A DNA stretch of 64,000 bases from Variovorax sp. V93 (lineage in GTDB: Bacteria; Pseudomonadota; Gammaproteobacteria; Burkholderiales; Burkholderiaceae_C). The position numbers and the translations under genes are program-made. Position 1 is the first letter of the stretch. Each line of letters opens with the position of its first letter. This document shows, one piece after another, positions 36,598 through 47,064 of the stretch. The stretch is taken from positions 1,922,001-1,986,000 of the forward strand of contig NZ_AP028669.1 in the NCBI RefSeq assembly GCF_041154485.1, written 5' to 3'. Under the pieces are notes generated by a model. The model did no database searches and was not told where the DNA came from. It worked only from the letters and a program-made list of their open reading frames with translations.

Positions 36598-37833
36598 TCA
36601 GGTTTCGTTGGCGAGAGTTCGTCCGATCTCGGGCCAGCGGCCGTGCAGCCAGACCCAGGCGACCAGGCCGATGCCGAGCATCAGCATGGAGGTGACGGCG
36701 AGCGCCAGCGTGGAATGCATCACCAGCGGCGCGATCGCGCCGGCCACCACGCCATTGGCGGTCGAGCCGATCACGGCCTGCAGCGACGAGGCCATGCCGC
36801 GGCGCTCGGGGTGCAGGTCGAGCACCAGCAGCGTGACCACCGGCACCATCAGCGCCCAGCCGAAGGCGAACACCGCCAGCGGCCACAGCGCCCATGCCAC
36901 GTGCGCATCGAAGAGCGAGTTGGCCGCCACGTTGATCACCGAGGTGATCAGCATGATCAGGAAGCCGTCGCGGATCTGCCGCTTGGGCGTCACCTTGCCC
37001 GCCATGCGGCCGCTGGCGCGCGCGCCCAGCATGATGCCGCCGATGGTCAGCAGGAAGAACCAGAAGAACTGCTGCGGCTGCAGCGCGAGGTGGTCGCCCA
37101 GGAAGGCGGGCGCGGCCAGCACGTAGAGGAACATGCCGTTGAACGGCACGCCGCTCGCGAGCGCGAGCAGCAGGAAACGCGGATCGGAACACAGGTCCCA
37201 ATAGCCGCGCAGCAGGTGCCGCACATGGAAGGACTGGCGGTGCGAGGGATGCAGCGTCTCCGGCAGCAGCTTGTAGTTGGCCGCGAACAGCACCACGCCG
37301 ACCGCCACCAGGAACCAGAACACCGCGTGCCAGCCCGCATGCACGAACAGGAAGCCGCCGATGATCGGCGCGATCGCCGGCGCCACGCCGAAGTAGATCG
37401 TCACCTGGCTCATCACGCGCTGCGCTTCGGCCGGCGGAAACATGTCGCGGATCACGGCGCGCGACACCACGATGCCCGCGCCGGTCGACAGGCCCTGCAG
37501 CCCGCGGAACAGCACCAGCTGCGCGATGTTCTGCGACAGCGCGCAGCCCAGCGAGGCGATGGTGAACACCGCGAGCCCCCACAGCACCACGGGCCGGCGG
37601 CCGAAGCTGTCCGACAGCGCGCCATGGAACAGGTTCATGAAGGCAAAGCCGAACAGGTAGGCCGAGAGCGTCTGCTGCATCTCGGCCGGCGTGGCGCCGA
37701 TGGAGCGCGCAATGCCCGAGAAGGCCGGAATGTAGGTGTCGATGGAGAACGGACCCAGCATGCCCAGCACCGCGAGCAGCACGGCCAGTGCCCAGCGCGG
37801 GGCCTGCCAGAGTTTGTCTGCATCGGGATTCAT
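36598..37833 (-). CDS. Bcr/CflA-type MFS drug efflux transporter
   Basis: A 411-residue, twelve-segment MFS protein of the DHA1 Bcr/CflA group. Landmarks are MLGPFSIDTYIPAFSGIARS in TM1, GALSDSFGRRPVVLWG (loop 2-3), and LFRGLQGLSTGAGIVVSRAVIRD in TM4. Relatives export bicyclomycin, chloramphenicol or sulfonamides by proton antiport. GGAG lies nine bases before the ATG at 37833. Fifteen bases separate it from the HPP gene. It is the first gene of the operon, downstream of the rpoD terminator. Confidence 0.9.
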   Translation of the reverse strand: MNPDADKLWQAPRWALAVLLAVLGMLGPFSIDTYIPAFSGIARSIGATPAEMQQTLSAYLFGFAFMNLFHGALSDSFGRRPVVLWGLAVFTIASLGCALSQNIAQLVLFRGLQGLSTGAGIVVSRAVIRDMFPPAEAQRVMSQVTIYFGVAPAIAPIIGGFLFVHAGWHAVFWFLVAVGVVLFAANYKLLPETLHPSHRQSFHVRHLLRGYWDLCSDPRFLLLALASGVPFNGMFLYVLAAPAFLGDHLALQPQQFFWFFLLTIGGIMLGARASGRMAGKVTPKRQIRDGFLIMLITSVINVAANSLFDAHVAWALWPLAVFAFGWALMVPVVTLLVLDLHPERRGMASSLQAVIGSTANGVVAGAIAPLVMHSTLALAVTSMLMLGIGLVAWVWLHGRWPEIGRTLANET

Positions 37834-37867
37834 GGCAATTGCTCCATTCTTCTTGTTTGCGTTGCAC

Positions 37868-37911
37868 AAAAGAGAGCGCCCGCCGCCCGTATGACGGGGC
37901 GCTGCGGGCGC
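37868..37911 (-). terminator. Intrinsic terminator of rpoD
   Basis: On the minus strand an 8-bp stem GCGCCCGC / GCGGGCGC (plus-strand 37876-37883 and 37904-37911) has further pairing inside. It is followed by TCTCTTTTG (37868-37875 region). It lies 23 bp after the rpoD stop and separates it from the MFS operon. Confidence 0.65.
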
Positions 37912-37933
37912 TTGTAGCTTCAGGGAACCCGGA

Positions 37934-40285
<2,352 letters not shown>

Positions 40286-40581
40286 ACGACCTCGTTACAG
40301 CAAGATGGACCAAGCGGAATCACAGGCGCACCGCCACACGGCAGCGCCACCACGGTCCGGGCACAGGCACGGACGGAACAATTGGGAAAGAGGAAGAAAT
40401 TCCTCGTCAGGCAAGATGTCGGGCGAACATTTGGTGTGCAGTCCTTGCGGTTATTGACCCTTTCCGACGGATTCTTTCCGTGGGAGTGCGTTGCGCTAGG
40501 GGTCGGCCCGGAGGTGCTGCTGTCGCTCTTGCCTAATTTCGCCAGTTGCGAAGCCTTACATTATAGCCTACTGCGCAAATT
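40286..40581 (-). other. rpoD leader region
   Basis: No gene lies between dnaG and rpoD. A promoter-like element at the dnaG end would give a leader of roughly 265 bases. It contains a hairpin (plus-strand GAGGAA 40390-40395 / TTCCTC 40400-40405, four-base loop) about 105 bases before the rpoD start. Whether it regulates translation or stability cannot be told from sequence. Confidence 0.5.
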
Positions 40582-40585
40582 TCAA
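40560..40585 (-). promoter_or_regulatory. Promoter-like element for rpoD at the end of dnaG
   Basis: On the minus strand a perfect -10 hexamer TATAAT (40565-40560) is preceded by CTTGAAA, whose TTGAAA occupies 40585-40580 and overlaps the dnaG stop codon. The 14-base spacer is short for sigma-70. CTTGAAA matches the -35 consensus of heat-shock sigma-32, though the -10 does not. It probably gives rpoD its own start site. Confidence 0.5.
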
Positions 40586-42561
40586 GCAGTTTCTGCACCG
40601 CGCGGATTCAGCCGGTTGCGCAGTTCGAGCCGCCTGGCCTCCAGCGCCTTGTAGCGTTCGAGTGCCTTGGGATCCTTTCCGACGGCGGCAATGGCCTCGC
40701 TTTGCTGGGCCTTCAGCCGATCGTCGAGCATGAAATCGAGCACGCTCGCGAGCTCCTTGGCGGCATCGGCCAGGTGCTGCTCTTCCTCGCCCTCGGGGAT
40801 CGGGGCGCTTTCGGAAACGTTCATGAGGCGTTCGGCCAGCGTCTCGAAATCGAGGCCCCGCATGCCTTCGCGAAGCGCCGCCCACGGCTGCACGCCGTGC
40901 TCGTGCAGCTGGCTGTCGAGCCAGGTGAAAAGCGCCCCGTGCGGTCCCGGCAGGTCGCACAGCATCACGTGAAGCTCGTGCGACAGCGCGTCCCACTGCG
41001 CCATGTTCGACAGCAGCAGCCGCGCCGCCACGTCCGGCCGGCTCGGCGGCTTGCCCCGGCCGCGCAGCGGCTCGATCGGCGCCTCGAATTTGCCGCCCCA
41101 GCGCTTGCCCTTGATGAACTTGCGCGGCTTGCTATCGCTTTCATAGCGCGGCGGCTCATATTCGGCCGGCGGCGGCATGTCGGGGTATTCGTTTTCATGA
41201 GCCGGATCGCCCTGGCGATGGCCCGGCGCCGCGGCCGGCCTGCGCGGGCCCGGCGTGGAGGCCCAGAGTTCGGAGAGCGCCGCCGCGTCGAGCTGCACCA
41301 GCGCGGCGATCTCGCTCAGCAGCTGGCGCTTGAGCGCGCCATCGGGCATGGCGCTCCAGAGCGGACGCACATTGCTCGTCATGTGGGCGCGGCCTTCCGC
41401 GGTGGTCAGGTCGCAGCCCTCGCGCGCGGCCTCGAGCATGAAGCGCGACAGCGGCGTGGCTTCCTGGATGAAGCGCGCAAACGCATCGGCACCGAATTCG
41501 CGGATGAAGCTGTCGGGGTCGTGCTCGGCCGGCAGGAACAGGAACTTGATGCTGCGCACGTCGGTGGCGTAGGGCAGGGCGCCGTCGAGCGCCTTGCGCG
41601 CGGCGCGGCGGCCGGCGGCATCGCCGTCGAAGCTGAACACCACCGATTCGGTGAAGCGGAAGAGCTTCTGCACGTGCTCCGTGGTGCAGGCCGTGCCGAG
41701 CGTGGCCACGGCATTCGGAAAGCCGAGCTGCGCCAGGGCGACCACGTCCATGTAGCCCTCGGTCACCAGGGCGAAGCCGCGCTCGCGGAAGGCGGCGCGG
41801 GCTTCGTACAGGCCGTAGAGCTCGCGCCCCTTGCTGAACACGGGCGTCTCGGGCGAATTGAGGTACTTGGGCTTTTCGTCGCCGAGCACCCGGCCGCCGA
41901 AGCCGATGCATTCGCCCTTGACGTTGCGGATGGGGAACATCACGCGGTCGCGGAAGCGGTCGTAGCGCTTGGCGTCTTCGGCGCCGTCTTCGGTGTTGAC
42001 AATCACCAGGCCGCTTTCGGCCAGCAGGGGGTCGTCGTAGTCGGGAAAGACGCTGGCAAGCGTGCGCCAGCCCGCGGGCGCGTAGCCGATGCCGAACTGC
42101 CTGGCCACTTCGCCCGAGACGCCGCGGCCCTTCAAGTATTCGATCGCGCCCGGCGCCTGCCGCAGCGCCTTGCGGTAGGCCTCGCCGGCCTTTTCGAGCA
42201 CGTCGGTCAGCGTGGCTTGCTTCTGGCGCTGGCTGGCGGCGCGAGCGCGCTCGGCGGGGGAGGCGTCGTCCTCGGGCACCTGCAGGCCGTACTGGCCGGC
42301 GAGGTCGTGCACCGCCTCGACAAAACCCATGCCCGCGTGTTCCATGAGGAAGCCGATGGCGTTGCCGTGGACCCCGCAGCCGAAGCAGTGATAGAACTGC
42401 TTGGTGGGGCTGACCGAGAAGGAGGGCGACTTTTCGCCGTGAAACGGGCACAGGCCCATGAAATTGGCGCCGGCCTTCTTGAGCTGCACGTAGCGCCCGA
42501 CGATTTCCACCACGTCGGCGCGCGCGATGAGTTCCTGGATGAAAGAAGCGGGGATGGTCAT
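40582..42561 (-). CDS. dnaG: DNA primase
   Basis: A 659-residue primase that makes RNA primers for replication forks. The N-terminal CHC2 zinc finger is CPFHGEKSPSF with FYHCFGCG. The TOPRIM catalytic core shows LVTEGYMDVVAL and SFDGDAAGRRAA, and the C-terminal helical domain binds DnaB helicase. The start at 42561 (MTIPASFIQEL) fits the family; longer in-frame sequence upstream does not. In many bacteria rpsU-dnaG-rpoD form one operon. Here the gene upstream of dnaG is the divergent yihY-like gene, so rpsU is not part of the unit. Confidence 0.96.
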   Translation of the reverse strand: MTIPASFIQELIARADVVEIVGRYVQLKKAGANFMGLCPFHGEKSPSFSVSPTKQFYHCFGCGVHGNAIGFLMEHAGMGFVEAVHDLAGQYGLQVPEDDASPAERARAASQRQKQATLTDVLEKAGEAYRKALRQAPGAIEYLKGRGVSGEVARQFGIGYAPAGWRTLASVFPDYDDPLLAESGLVIVNTEDGAEDAKRYDRFRDRVMFPIRNVKGECIGFGGRVLGDEKPKYLNSPETPVFSKGRELYGLYEARAAFRERGFALVTEGYMDVVALAQLGFPNAVATLGTACTTEHVQKLFRFTESVVFSFDGDAAGRRAARKALDGALPYATDVRSIKFLFLPAEHDPDSFIREFGADAFARFIQEATPLSRFMLEAAREGCDLTTAEGRAHMTSNVRPLWSAMPDGALKRQLLSEIAALVQLDAAALSELWASTPGPRRPAAAPGHRQGDPAHENEYPDMPPPAEYEPPRYESDSKPRKFIKGKRWGGKFEAPIEPLRGRGKPPSRPDVAARLLLSNMAQWDALSHELHVMLCDLPGPHGALFTWLDSQLHEHGVQPWAALREGMRGLDFETLAERLMNVSESAPIPEGEEEQHLADAAKELASVLDFMLDDRLKAQQSEAIAAVGKDPKALERYKALEARRLELRNRLNPRGAETA

Positions 42562-42643
42562 GTAGGCGAAGAGCGGCAAATCATACGCAAGCCTTCGAAC
42601 GCCCGCGCGCGGACGCCATACTGGCTGCAGTTGGAACCCACGG

Positions 42644-43585
42644 ATGAAGACGCTCCACCCATTGCACCACGTCGCGCCGCTGCTGCGCCATCCCCTGCGC
42701 TTCGTCTGGGATGCGCTCAAGGCTTTCCGCGCCAACCAGGGGCTGCTGCTCGCGGGCGCCGTGGCCTACTACGCGCTGCTTTCGATCGTGCCGCTGCTGA
42801 TCGTGAGCGTGATCGCGATGTCCCACCTGATCGAGCAGGCCGAGCTGCTGCGCACCATCGGCCGGTACCTCGAATGGCTGCTGCCGGGGCAGTCGAAGGC
42901 GATCGTGACGGAGCTGTCGAACTTTCTCCAGCACCGCGACGTGATGGGGCCGGTGCTGTTCGTGACCATGATCTTCTTCAGCTCGCTGGCCTTCAGCGTG
43001 CTCGAGAGCGCCATGGCGGTGATCTTCCATCACCGCAAGGCCGACCACCGGCGCCATTTCCTGGTTTCGGCGGTCATGCCCTATCTCTACATCCTCTTCC
43101 TGTGCGTGGGCCTGCTGCTGGTCACGCTGGTGTCGGGCGCGCTGCAGCTGGTGGGCCAGGAGAGCGTCGACCTGTTCGGGCGCAATTGGTCGCTGTCGGG
43201 CGTCTCGGGCCTGCTGCTCTACCTGCTGGGGCTGGGCGGCGAGATCTTCATGCTGACCTCGCTCTACCTCGTGATGCCGGCCGGCCGCATGTCGCTGCGC
43301 CACGCGCTGCTGGGCGGCGTGACGGCCGCGCTGCTGTGGGAGGCCACGCGGCGCGTGCTGATCTGGTACTTTTCGACGCTGTCGCAGGTCAACGTGGTCT
43401 ACGGCTCGCTCACCACGGCCATCGTGGTGCTGTTGAGCCTCGAGATCGCCGCCACGCTCGTGCTGCTGGGCGCCCAGGTCATCGCCCAGTACGAGCGGCT
43501 GGACCGCACCGGCAGCACGGCGGTGCCGCCGCTCACCGGGGCGGAAGCCGAATCGCTCCGTCGAGACGAATCACCTCCCCGTTGA
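42644..43585 (+). CDS. YihY/BrkB-family inner-membrane protein
   Basis: A 313-residue integral membrane protein of the YihY/virulence factor BrkB family. It has about six hydrophobic segments, opening with [20 protein letters not shown] and including [21 protein letters not shown] and [20 protein letters not shown]. The family was once called ribonuclease BN, but that activity belongs to another protein; its role is unknown (possibly envelope stability or transport). It is divergent from dnaG and its last 53 bases overlap the convergent dehydrogenase gene. Confidence 0.9.
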   Translation: MKTLHPLHHVAPLLRHPLRFVWDALKAFRANQGLLLAGAVAYYALLSIVPLLIVSVIAMSHLIEQAELLRTIGRYLEWLLPGQSKAIVTELSNFLQHRDVMGPVLFVTMIFFSSLAFSVLESAMAVIFHHRKADHRRHFLVSAVMPYLYILFLCVGLLLVTLVSGALQLVGQESVDLFGRNWSLSGVSGLLLYLLGLGGEIFMLTSLYLVMPAGRMSLRHALLGGVTAALLWEATRRVLIWYFSTLSQVNVVYGSLTTAIVVLLSLEIAATLVLLGAQVIAQYERLDRTGSTAVPPLTGAEAESLRRDESPPR

Positions 43586-44291
43586 GCATGTCGTTCTCGA
43601 TGATGTGCCTGGCGAGCCTGGCGTAGTCCTCGGGCGTGCCCAGGCGGGAGGGGAAGGGCACGCTGGCGGCCAGTGCGTCCTGCACTTCCTGCGGCATGCC
43701 GAAGAGCATGGGCGTGCCGAAGATGCCGGGGGCGATGGTCATGTTGCGGATGCCGTTGCGCGCCAGGTCGCGCGCGATGGGCAGGGTCATGCCGACCACG
43801 CCGCCCTTCGAGGCGCTGTAGGCGGCCTGGCCGATCTGGCCGTCGTAGGCCGCGACCGAGGCGGTGGAAATCAGCACGCCGCGCTCGCCCGTGGCTTCGG
43901 GCTCGTTCTTGCTCATGGCGTCGGCCGCGAGGCGGATCATGTTGAAGCTGCCGATCAGGTTGACCGTGACGGTCTTGCTGAACACCGCCAGCGCGTGCGG
44001 GCCGTTCTTGCCCACGGTCTTTTCGGCCGGTGCGATGCCCGCGCAGTTGACCAGGCCCACCAGCTTGCCGAGCTTCTGCGCCGCGGCAACCGCGGCCTGG
44101 CCGTCGGCCTCCTGGCTCACGTCGCACTTGACGAACACGCCGCCGATGTCCTTGGCGACGGCTTCACCCTTGTCGGCCTGCATGTCGGCGATCACCACCT
44201 TGCCGCCGTTCGCCGCCAGCATGCGCGCCGTGCCTTCGCCGAGGCCCGAAGCGCCACCGGTCACGATAAAAACCTTGCCGTCGATCTGCAT
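43533..44291 (-). CDS. Short-chain dehydrogenase, 3-hydroxyacyl-CoA dehydrogenase type II-like
   Basis: A 252-residue SDR enzyme with the NAD-binding TGGASGLG (11-18), acidic Asp36 for NAD preference, NCAG (82-85) and the catalytic Ser145, Tyr158 and Lys162. The sequence follows the HSD17B10/type II 3-hydroxyacyl-CoA dehydrogenase pattern ([20 protein letters not shown], then a C-terminal [12 protein letters not shown]). It would oxidise 3-hydroxyacyl-CoA in beta-oxidation or branched-chain breakdown. GGAG precedes the ATG. It is next to the phasin gene, but a terminator separates them. Confidence 0.9.
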   Translation of the reverse strand: MQIDGKVFIVTGGASGLGEGTARMLAANGGKVVIADMQADKGEAVAKDIGGVFVKCDVSQEADGQAAVAAAQKLGKLVGLVNCAGIAPAEKTVGKNGPHALAVFSKTVTVNLIGSFNMIRLAADAMSKNEPEATGERGVLISTASVAAYDGQIGQAAYSASKGGVVGMTLPIARDLARNGIRNMTIAPGIFGTPMLFGMPQEVQDALAASVPFPSRLGTPEDYARLARHIIENDMLNGEVIRLDGAIRLPPR

Positions 44292-44339
44292 GGAGAGTCT
44301 CCTGAAATGAGGCCTGCATTATCGAAGACGGGCGGGGGC

Positions 44340-44370
44340 AAAAAAAAAGGCCTCATCCGGAGATGAGGCC
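44340..44370 (-). terminator. Intrinsic terminator of the phasin gene
   Basis: On the minus strand a perfect 9-bp stem GGCCTCATC / GATGAGGCC (plus-strand 44349-44357 and 44362-44370, four-base loop) is followed by nine T residues (44348-44340). It is a textbook intrinsic terminator 51 bp after the phasin stop. Confidence 0.92.
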
Positions 44371-44421
44371 CTGAATTGGATCCGTGAGGACCCAAGGAGA
44401 CAACTGGTGGTGGTCGGAGGC

Positions 44422-44973
44422 TCAGCGCTTGCGCGAGGTGGTCGCGGTCTTGGCGGCGGCAACGGCTTGCGTCGACACGGCGTTGAAGTTGGCTTCGGCA
44501 ACGTCCGACGCTTGCTTGACGGCCTTCTGGACCGATTCGAAAGCGTTGTTGGCGGCAGCCACGGCGCTCTTCAGCACGGCAACGGCGGTTTCCGAGCCGG
44601 CGGGTGCGTTCTTGGAAGCGCTGTCGACCAGGCCGACGAAGGTTTGCTGGGCTTCAGCGGCCTTGGCTTCGAAAGCCTTGGTGAACTCGGCGCCGGTGCC
44701 CTGGGCGATGTCATAAAGGTGACGGCTGTAGGCAGCGGTCTTCTCGGCCAGGGGCTGGAACAGGCTGGCTTGCAGCGTCAGCAGTTCCTGGGCGTCCTTG
44801 ACGTTCAGGGCGGCTTGGGCGGTGCTTTGCGCTTCGGTCAGGGCAGCCTTGGAAGCGGTCACGTTCAGTTCGACGAGCTTCTCGACGCCTTCGAAGGCCT
44901 TGGTGGTCAGGCCGAACAGGGTTTCGAGGTTTGCTTTTTGGGCGGCGAGGATTTGGTCAGCGGTCAGGGCCAT
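44422..44973 (-). CDS. phaP: Phasin (polyhydroxyalkanoate granule surface protein)
   Basis: A 183-residue, Ala-rich, amphipathic all-helical protein of the phasin_2 (TIGR01841) family. Landmarks are [31 protein letters not shown] (in part) and [23 protein letters not shown] sequence around residue 85, with no membrane segment. Phasins coat PHB granules and control their number. GGAG precedes the ATG at 44973. A promoter and PhaR-like box lie upstream and a strong terminator downstream, so it is a single-gene unit likely to be abundant when PHB accumulates. Confidence 0.92.
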   Translation of the reverse strand: MALTADQILAAQKANLETLFGLTTKAFEGVEKLVELNVTASKAALTEAQSTAQAALNVKDAQELLTLQASLFQPLAEKTAAYSRHLYDIAQGTGAEFTKAFEAKAAEAQQTFVGLVDSASKNAPAGSETAVAVLKSAVAAANNAFESVQKAVKQASDVAEANFNAVSTQAVAAAKTATTSRKR

Positions 44974-45063
44974 TTGAGAATCTCCGGTAAGGATGAAGGG
45001 TGGTCGGTTCACGTTGCGCTGCCTCGTCGTCCATGTTTTATGTTGCGGTGCAGCATGGCCTCA

Positions 45064-45091
45064 AGTATAGGCAGCACAGCTTTGCGATCAA
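45064..45091 (-). promoter_or_regulatory. Sigma-70 promoter of the phasin gene
   Basis: On the minus strand the -35 TTGATC (plus 45086-45091) and -10 TATACT (plus 45064-45069) are separated by 16 bases. They lie about 91 bp before the phasin start and match the consensus at 4 of 6 and 5 of 6 positions. The transcript would have an 80-odd-base leader. Confidence 0.65.
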
Positions 45092-45101
45092 GGGGGTTTT
45101 G

Positions 45102-45112
45102 CTGCTTTGCAG
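45102..45112. promoter_or_regulatory. PhaR-type operator
   Basis: CTGC-TTT-GCAG, part of a 13-bp palindrome GCTGCTTTGCAGC at 45101-45113. It fits the CTGC-N3-4-GCAG site reported for the PHB-sensing repressor PhaR of Paracoccus. It lies about ten bases upstream of the phasin -35. PhaR itself is not in the window. Confidence 0.6.
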
Positions 45113-45113
45113 C

Positions 45114-45137
45114 AATTTAGAACACACTTTCTAAATT
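45114..45137. promoter_or_regulatory. AT-rich inverted repeat upstream of the deacetylase gene
   Basis: A perfect 9-bp inverted repeat AATTTAGAA (45114-45122) / TTCTAAATT (45129-45137) with a six-base spacer. It lies 16 bp before the histone-deacetylase-like start and directly beside the PhaR-like palindrome. Its composition differs strongly from the surroundings. It is a likely operator for an unidentified regulator of the plus-strand genes. Confidence 0.5.
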
Positions 45138-45152
45138 CGCTTCGCATCCAGA

Positions 45153-46088
45153 ATGCAGGCCATGCGCGCGTTCTATTCCGGCCAGTTCGTCCTGCCCCTG
45201 CCTCCGGGCCACCGCTTCCCGATGTCCCGCTATGCCTTGCTGCGCGACCGCCTGCTCGAACACCTGCCGGAGGTGGACATGGACCAGGCCCCGCGTGCCA
45301 CCGACGGCGAACTGGCGCTGGCCCACACCCCGCAGTGGATTGCCGCCGTCAGCGACGGCAGCGTGAGCCCGCAGGCCATGCGCGAGATCGGTTTTCCCTG
45401 GAGCGAGGCGATGGTCGAGCGCTCGCGCCGGTCCACCGGGGCGACCATCGCGGCCTGCCGGGCGGCGTTCGCCGGGGGCGTGGCGGCCAACATGGCGGGC
45501 GGCACGCACCATGCGTACGCCGACAAGGGCGGCGGATTCTGCGTCTTCAACGACGCCGCGGTGGCCGCGCGGCTGATGCAGGCGGAGCACGGCCGCGGCG
45601 GCCGGCAGCTCAGGGTCGCGGTGATCGACCTCGACGTGCACCAGGGCAACGGCACGGCCAGCATCTTCCGCAGCGATCCGAGCGTCTTCACGCTGTCGCT
45701 GCACGGGCAGAAGAACTTTCCGTTCCGCAAGGAGGCGAGCGACCTCGACGTCGAGCTGCCCGACGGCTGCGGCGATGCCGACTACCTCACCGCGCTCGAG
45801 CACGCGCTCGACGAGCTGGAGCGGCGCTTCTCGCCGGGCCTGGTGATCTACCTGGCGGGCGCGGACCCGTTCGAGCGCGACCGGCTCGGCCGGCTCAAGC
45901 TGAGCTTCGACGGCCTGGAAGCACGCGACCGGCGGGTGTTCGACTGGGCCTGGCGGCGGCGCATTCCGCTGGCCTTCGCGATGGCCGGCGGCTACGCCAG
46001 CGACATTGCAGAGACGGTGCAGGTGCAGCTGGGCACCTTCAAGGTGGCCTTCGACTACTGGCGCCGCTGGCAAAATGCCGCGCGATGA
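45153..46088 (+). CDS. Histone deacetylase-family amidohydrolase
   Basis: A 311-residue zinc hydrolase of the class II/acetylpolyamine amidohydrolase family. It has the His119-His120 dyad in GGTHHAY, zinc ligands Asp161 and His163 in [11 protein letters not shown], and the third Asp in [12 protein letters not shown]. Bacterial members remove acetyl groups from polyamines, small amides or proteins. The sequence [15 protein letters not shown] is typical. A second methionine at 45162 could be the start. The next gene, a thioesterase, overlaps by four bases, so the two are coupled. Substrate is unknown. Confidence 0.88.
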   Translation: MQAMRAFYSGQFVLPLPPGHRFPMSRYALLRDRLLEHLPEVDMDQAPRATDGELALAHTPQWIAAVSDGSVSPQAMREIGFPWSEAMVERSRRSTGATIAACRAAFAGGVAANMAGGTHHAYADKGGGFCVFNDAAVAARLMQAEHGRGGRQLRVAVIDLDVHQGNGTASIFRSDPSVFTLSLHGQKNFPFRKEASDLDVELPDGCGDADYLTALEHALDELERRFSPGLVIYLAGADPFERDRLGRLKLSFDGLEARDRRVFDWAWRRRIPLAFAMAGGYASDIAETVQVQLGTFKVAFDYWRRWQNAAR

Positions 46089-46528
46089 GCTCCGCCCCCA
46101 AACCCACGCCGCATTCCCGAAGCAGCTACCGCGCGTTCCGCAGCATTCCCACGCGCTGGGCCGACAACGACATGTACGGCCACGTCAACAACGTCGTCTA
46201 CTACAGCTGGTTCGACACGGCGGTGAATGCGCTGCTGATCGAACGCGGCGCGCTCGACATCCACCACGGGCAGACCATCGGCTTCGTGGTCGAGACGCAA
46301 TGCAATTATTTCGCCCCCATCGCCTTTCCCCAGACCGTGGAGGCCGGCATCCGGGTGGCCCGGGCCGGGCGCTCGAGCGTGCGCTACGAGATCGCGCTTT
46401 TTGCGCAGGGCGCGGAAACCGCGGCGGCGCAGGGCCACTTCGTGCATGTGTACGTGGACCGGACCACGCAGCGGCCGGTGCCATTGCCCGAGGCGCTGCA
46501 GCGCGTGGTCGATTCGCTGAAAGCCTGA
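46085..46528 (+). CDS. Hotdog-fold acyl-CoA thioesterase (YbgC/FadM-like)
   Basis: A 147-residue protein with the 4-hydroxybenzoyl-CoA thioesterase-like pattern [21 protein letters not shown], in which the Asp in ADNDMYGH is the catalytic acid. The rest is a short beta-sheet around a central helix. It hydrolyses acyl-CoA esters in the cytosol. Its ATG overlaps the stop of the deacetylase-like gene (ATGA). It is followed by a strong bidirectional terminator. Confidence 0.87.
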   Translation: MSSAPKPTPHSRSSYRAFRSIPTRWADNDMYGHVNNVVYYSWFDTAVNALLIERGALDIHHGQTIGFVVETQCNYFAPIAFPQTVEAGIRVARAGRSSVRYEIALFAQGAETAAAQGHFVHVYVDRTTQRPVPLPEALQRVVDSLKA

Positions 46529-46540
46529 CCGCCCCCCCCC

Positions 46541-46572
46541 AAAAAAAAACGGCGCCCGAAGGCGCCGTTTTT
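46541..46572. terminator. Bidirectional intrinsic terminator
   Basis: A stem CGGCGCC (46550-46556) / GGCGCCG (46561-46567), loop CGAA, is flanked by nine A on the left (46541-46549) and five T on the right (46568-46572). It can therefore stop transcription from the thioesterase on the plus strand and from the small periplasmic protein gene on the minus strand. A run of nine C precedes it. Confidence 0.92.
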
Positions 46573-46612
46573 GTCTTTTGCCGCACGGCCCCGCGGGCCG
46601 CGCCGGCCTTGC

Positions 46613-47026
46613 TTACATGGCCTTGGTCTTCTTCATGGCCTTGATGTCGGCCTTGCCCTGGGCTTCGTCGGCCTTGGCCTGCTTCACGCAGGCGGCCTTG
46701 GCATCGCCGGTCTGGTCGTCGCACTTTTCCTTGGCGACTTCGTACGTCGCCTTGACCTTCTCTTCGGCCACCTTGCGGGCGTGGGCGTCGCTCGGCTTGT
46801 ACTGCTGTTCGAGTTCGGCCTTTGCCACGTCTTCCTTGCCCTTGGCTTCCTTCTGGCAGACGTCCTTCGCGTTGTCCTTCATCGAATCGCACTGGGCCTT
46901 GGCGACCTTGTAGTCGGCTTCGATCTTTTCCTTTGCGACCTTGTATTCGTCCTTGGTCATCGCGCCGGCCTGGGTGGCCATGAAGCAGGTGGAGGCCAGG
47001 GCGAGCATGAGCAGGTGTTTTTTCAT
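46613..47026 (-). CDS. Small periplasmic protein with duplicated cysteine helical hairpin
   Basis: A 137-residue protein of unknown function with a signal peptide (MKKHLLMLALASTCFMATQAGA). The mature part is Lys/Ala/Glu-rich and predicted helical. It contains two copies of one unit, about 93-129 repeating 37-73. Each has a Tyr, VAK and a Cys-x10-Cys pair (Cys46/Cys57 and Cys102/Cys113), followed by a charged helix. The cysteines could close two helical hairpins by disulfides in the periplasm. It is next to a CsbD stress protein, 38 bp away on the same strand. No functional claim can be made. Confidence 0.8.
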   Translation of the reverse strand: MKKHLLMLALASTCFMATQAGAMTKDEYKVAKEKIEADYKVAKAQCDSMKDNAKDVCQKEAKGKEDVAKAELEQQYKPSDAHARKVAEEKVKATYEVAKEKCDDQTGDAKAACVKQAKADEAQGKADIKAMKKTKAM

Positions 47027-47064
47027 GGTGTTCTTCCTTTGCTGTTCAGAGTGGAATCGGGAGA

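Noticed and set aside
42562..42735. N-terminal extension of DnaG by 58 residues
   Set aside because: The extension is unlike any primase and would overlap the divergent yihY-like start; MTIPASFIQEL at 42561 is the conserved beginning.
46532..46549. Homopolymer runs as a phase-variation switch
   Set aside because: They lie after the thioesterase stop codon, outside any coding frame, and beside a terminator, so frame switching is not possible.
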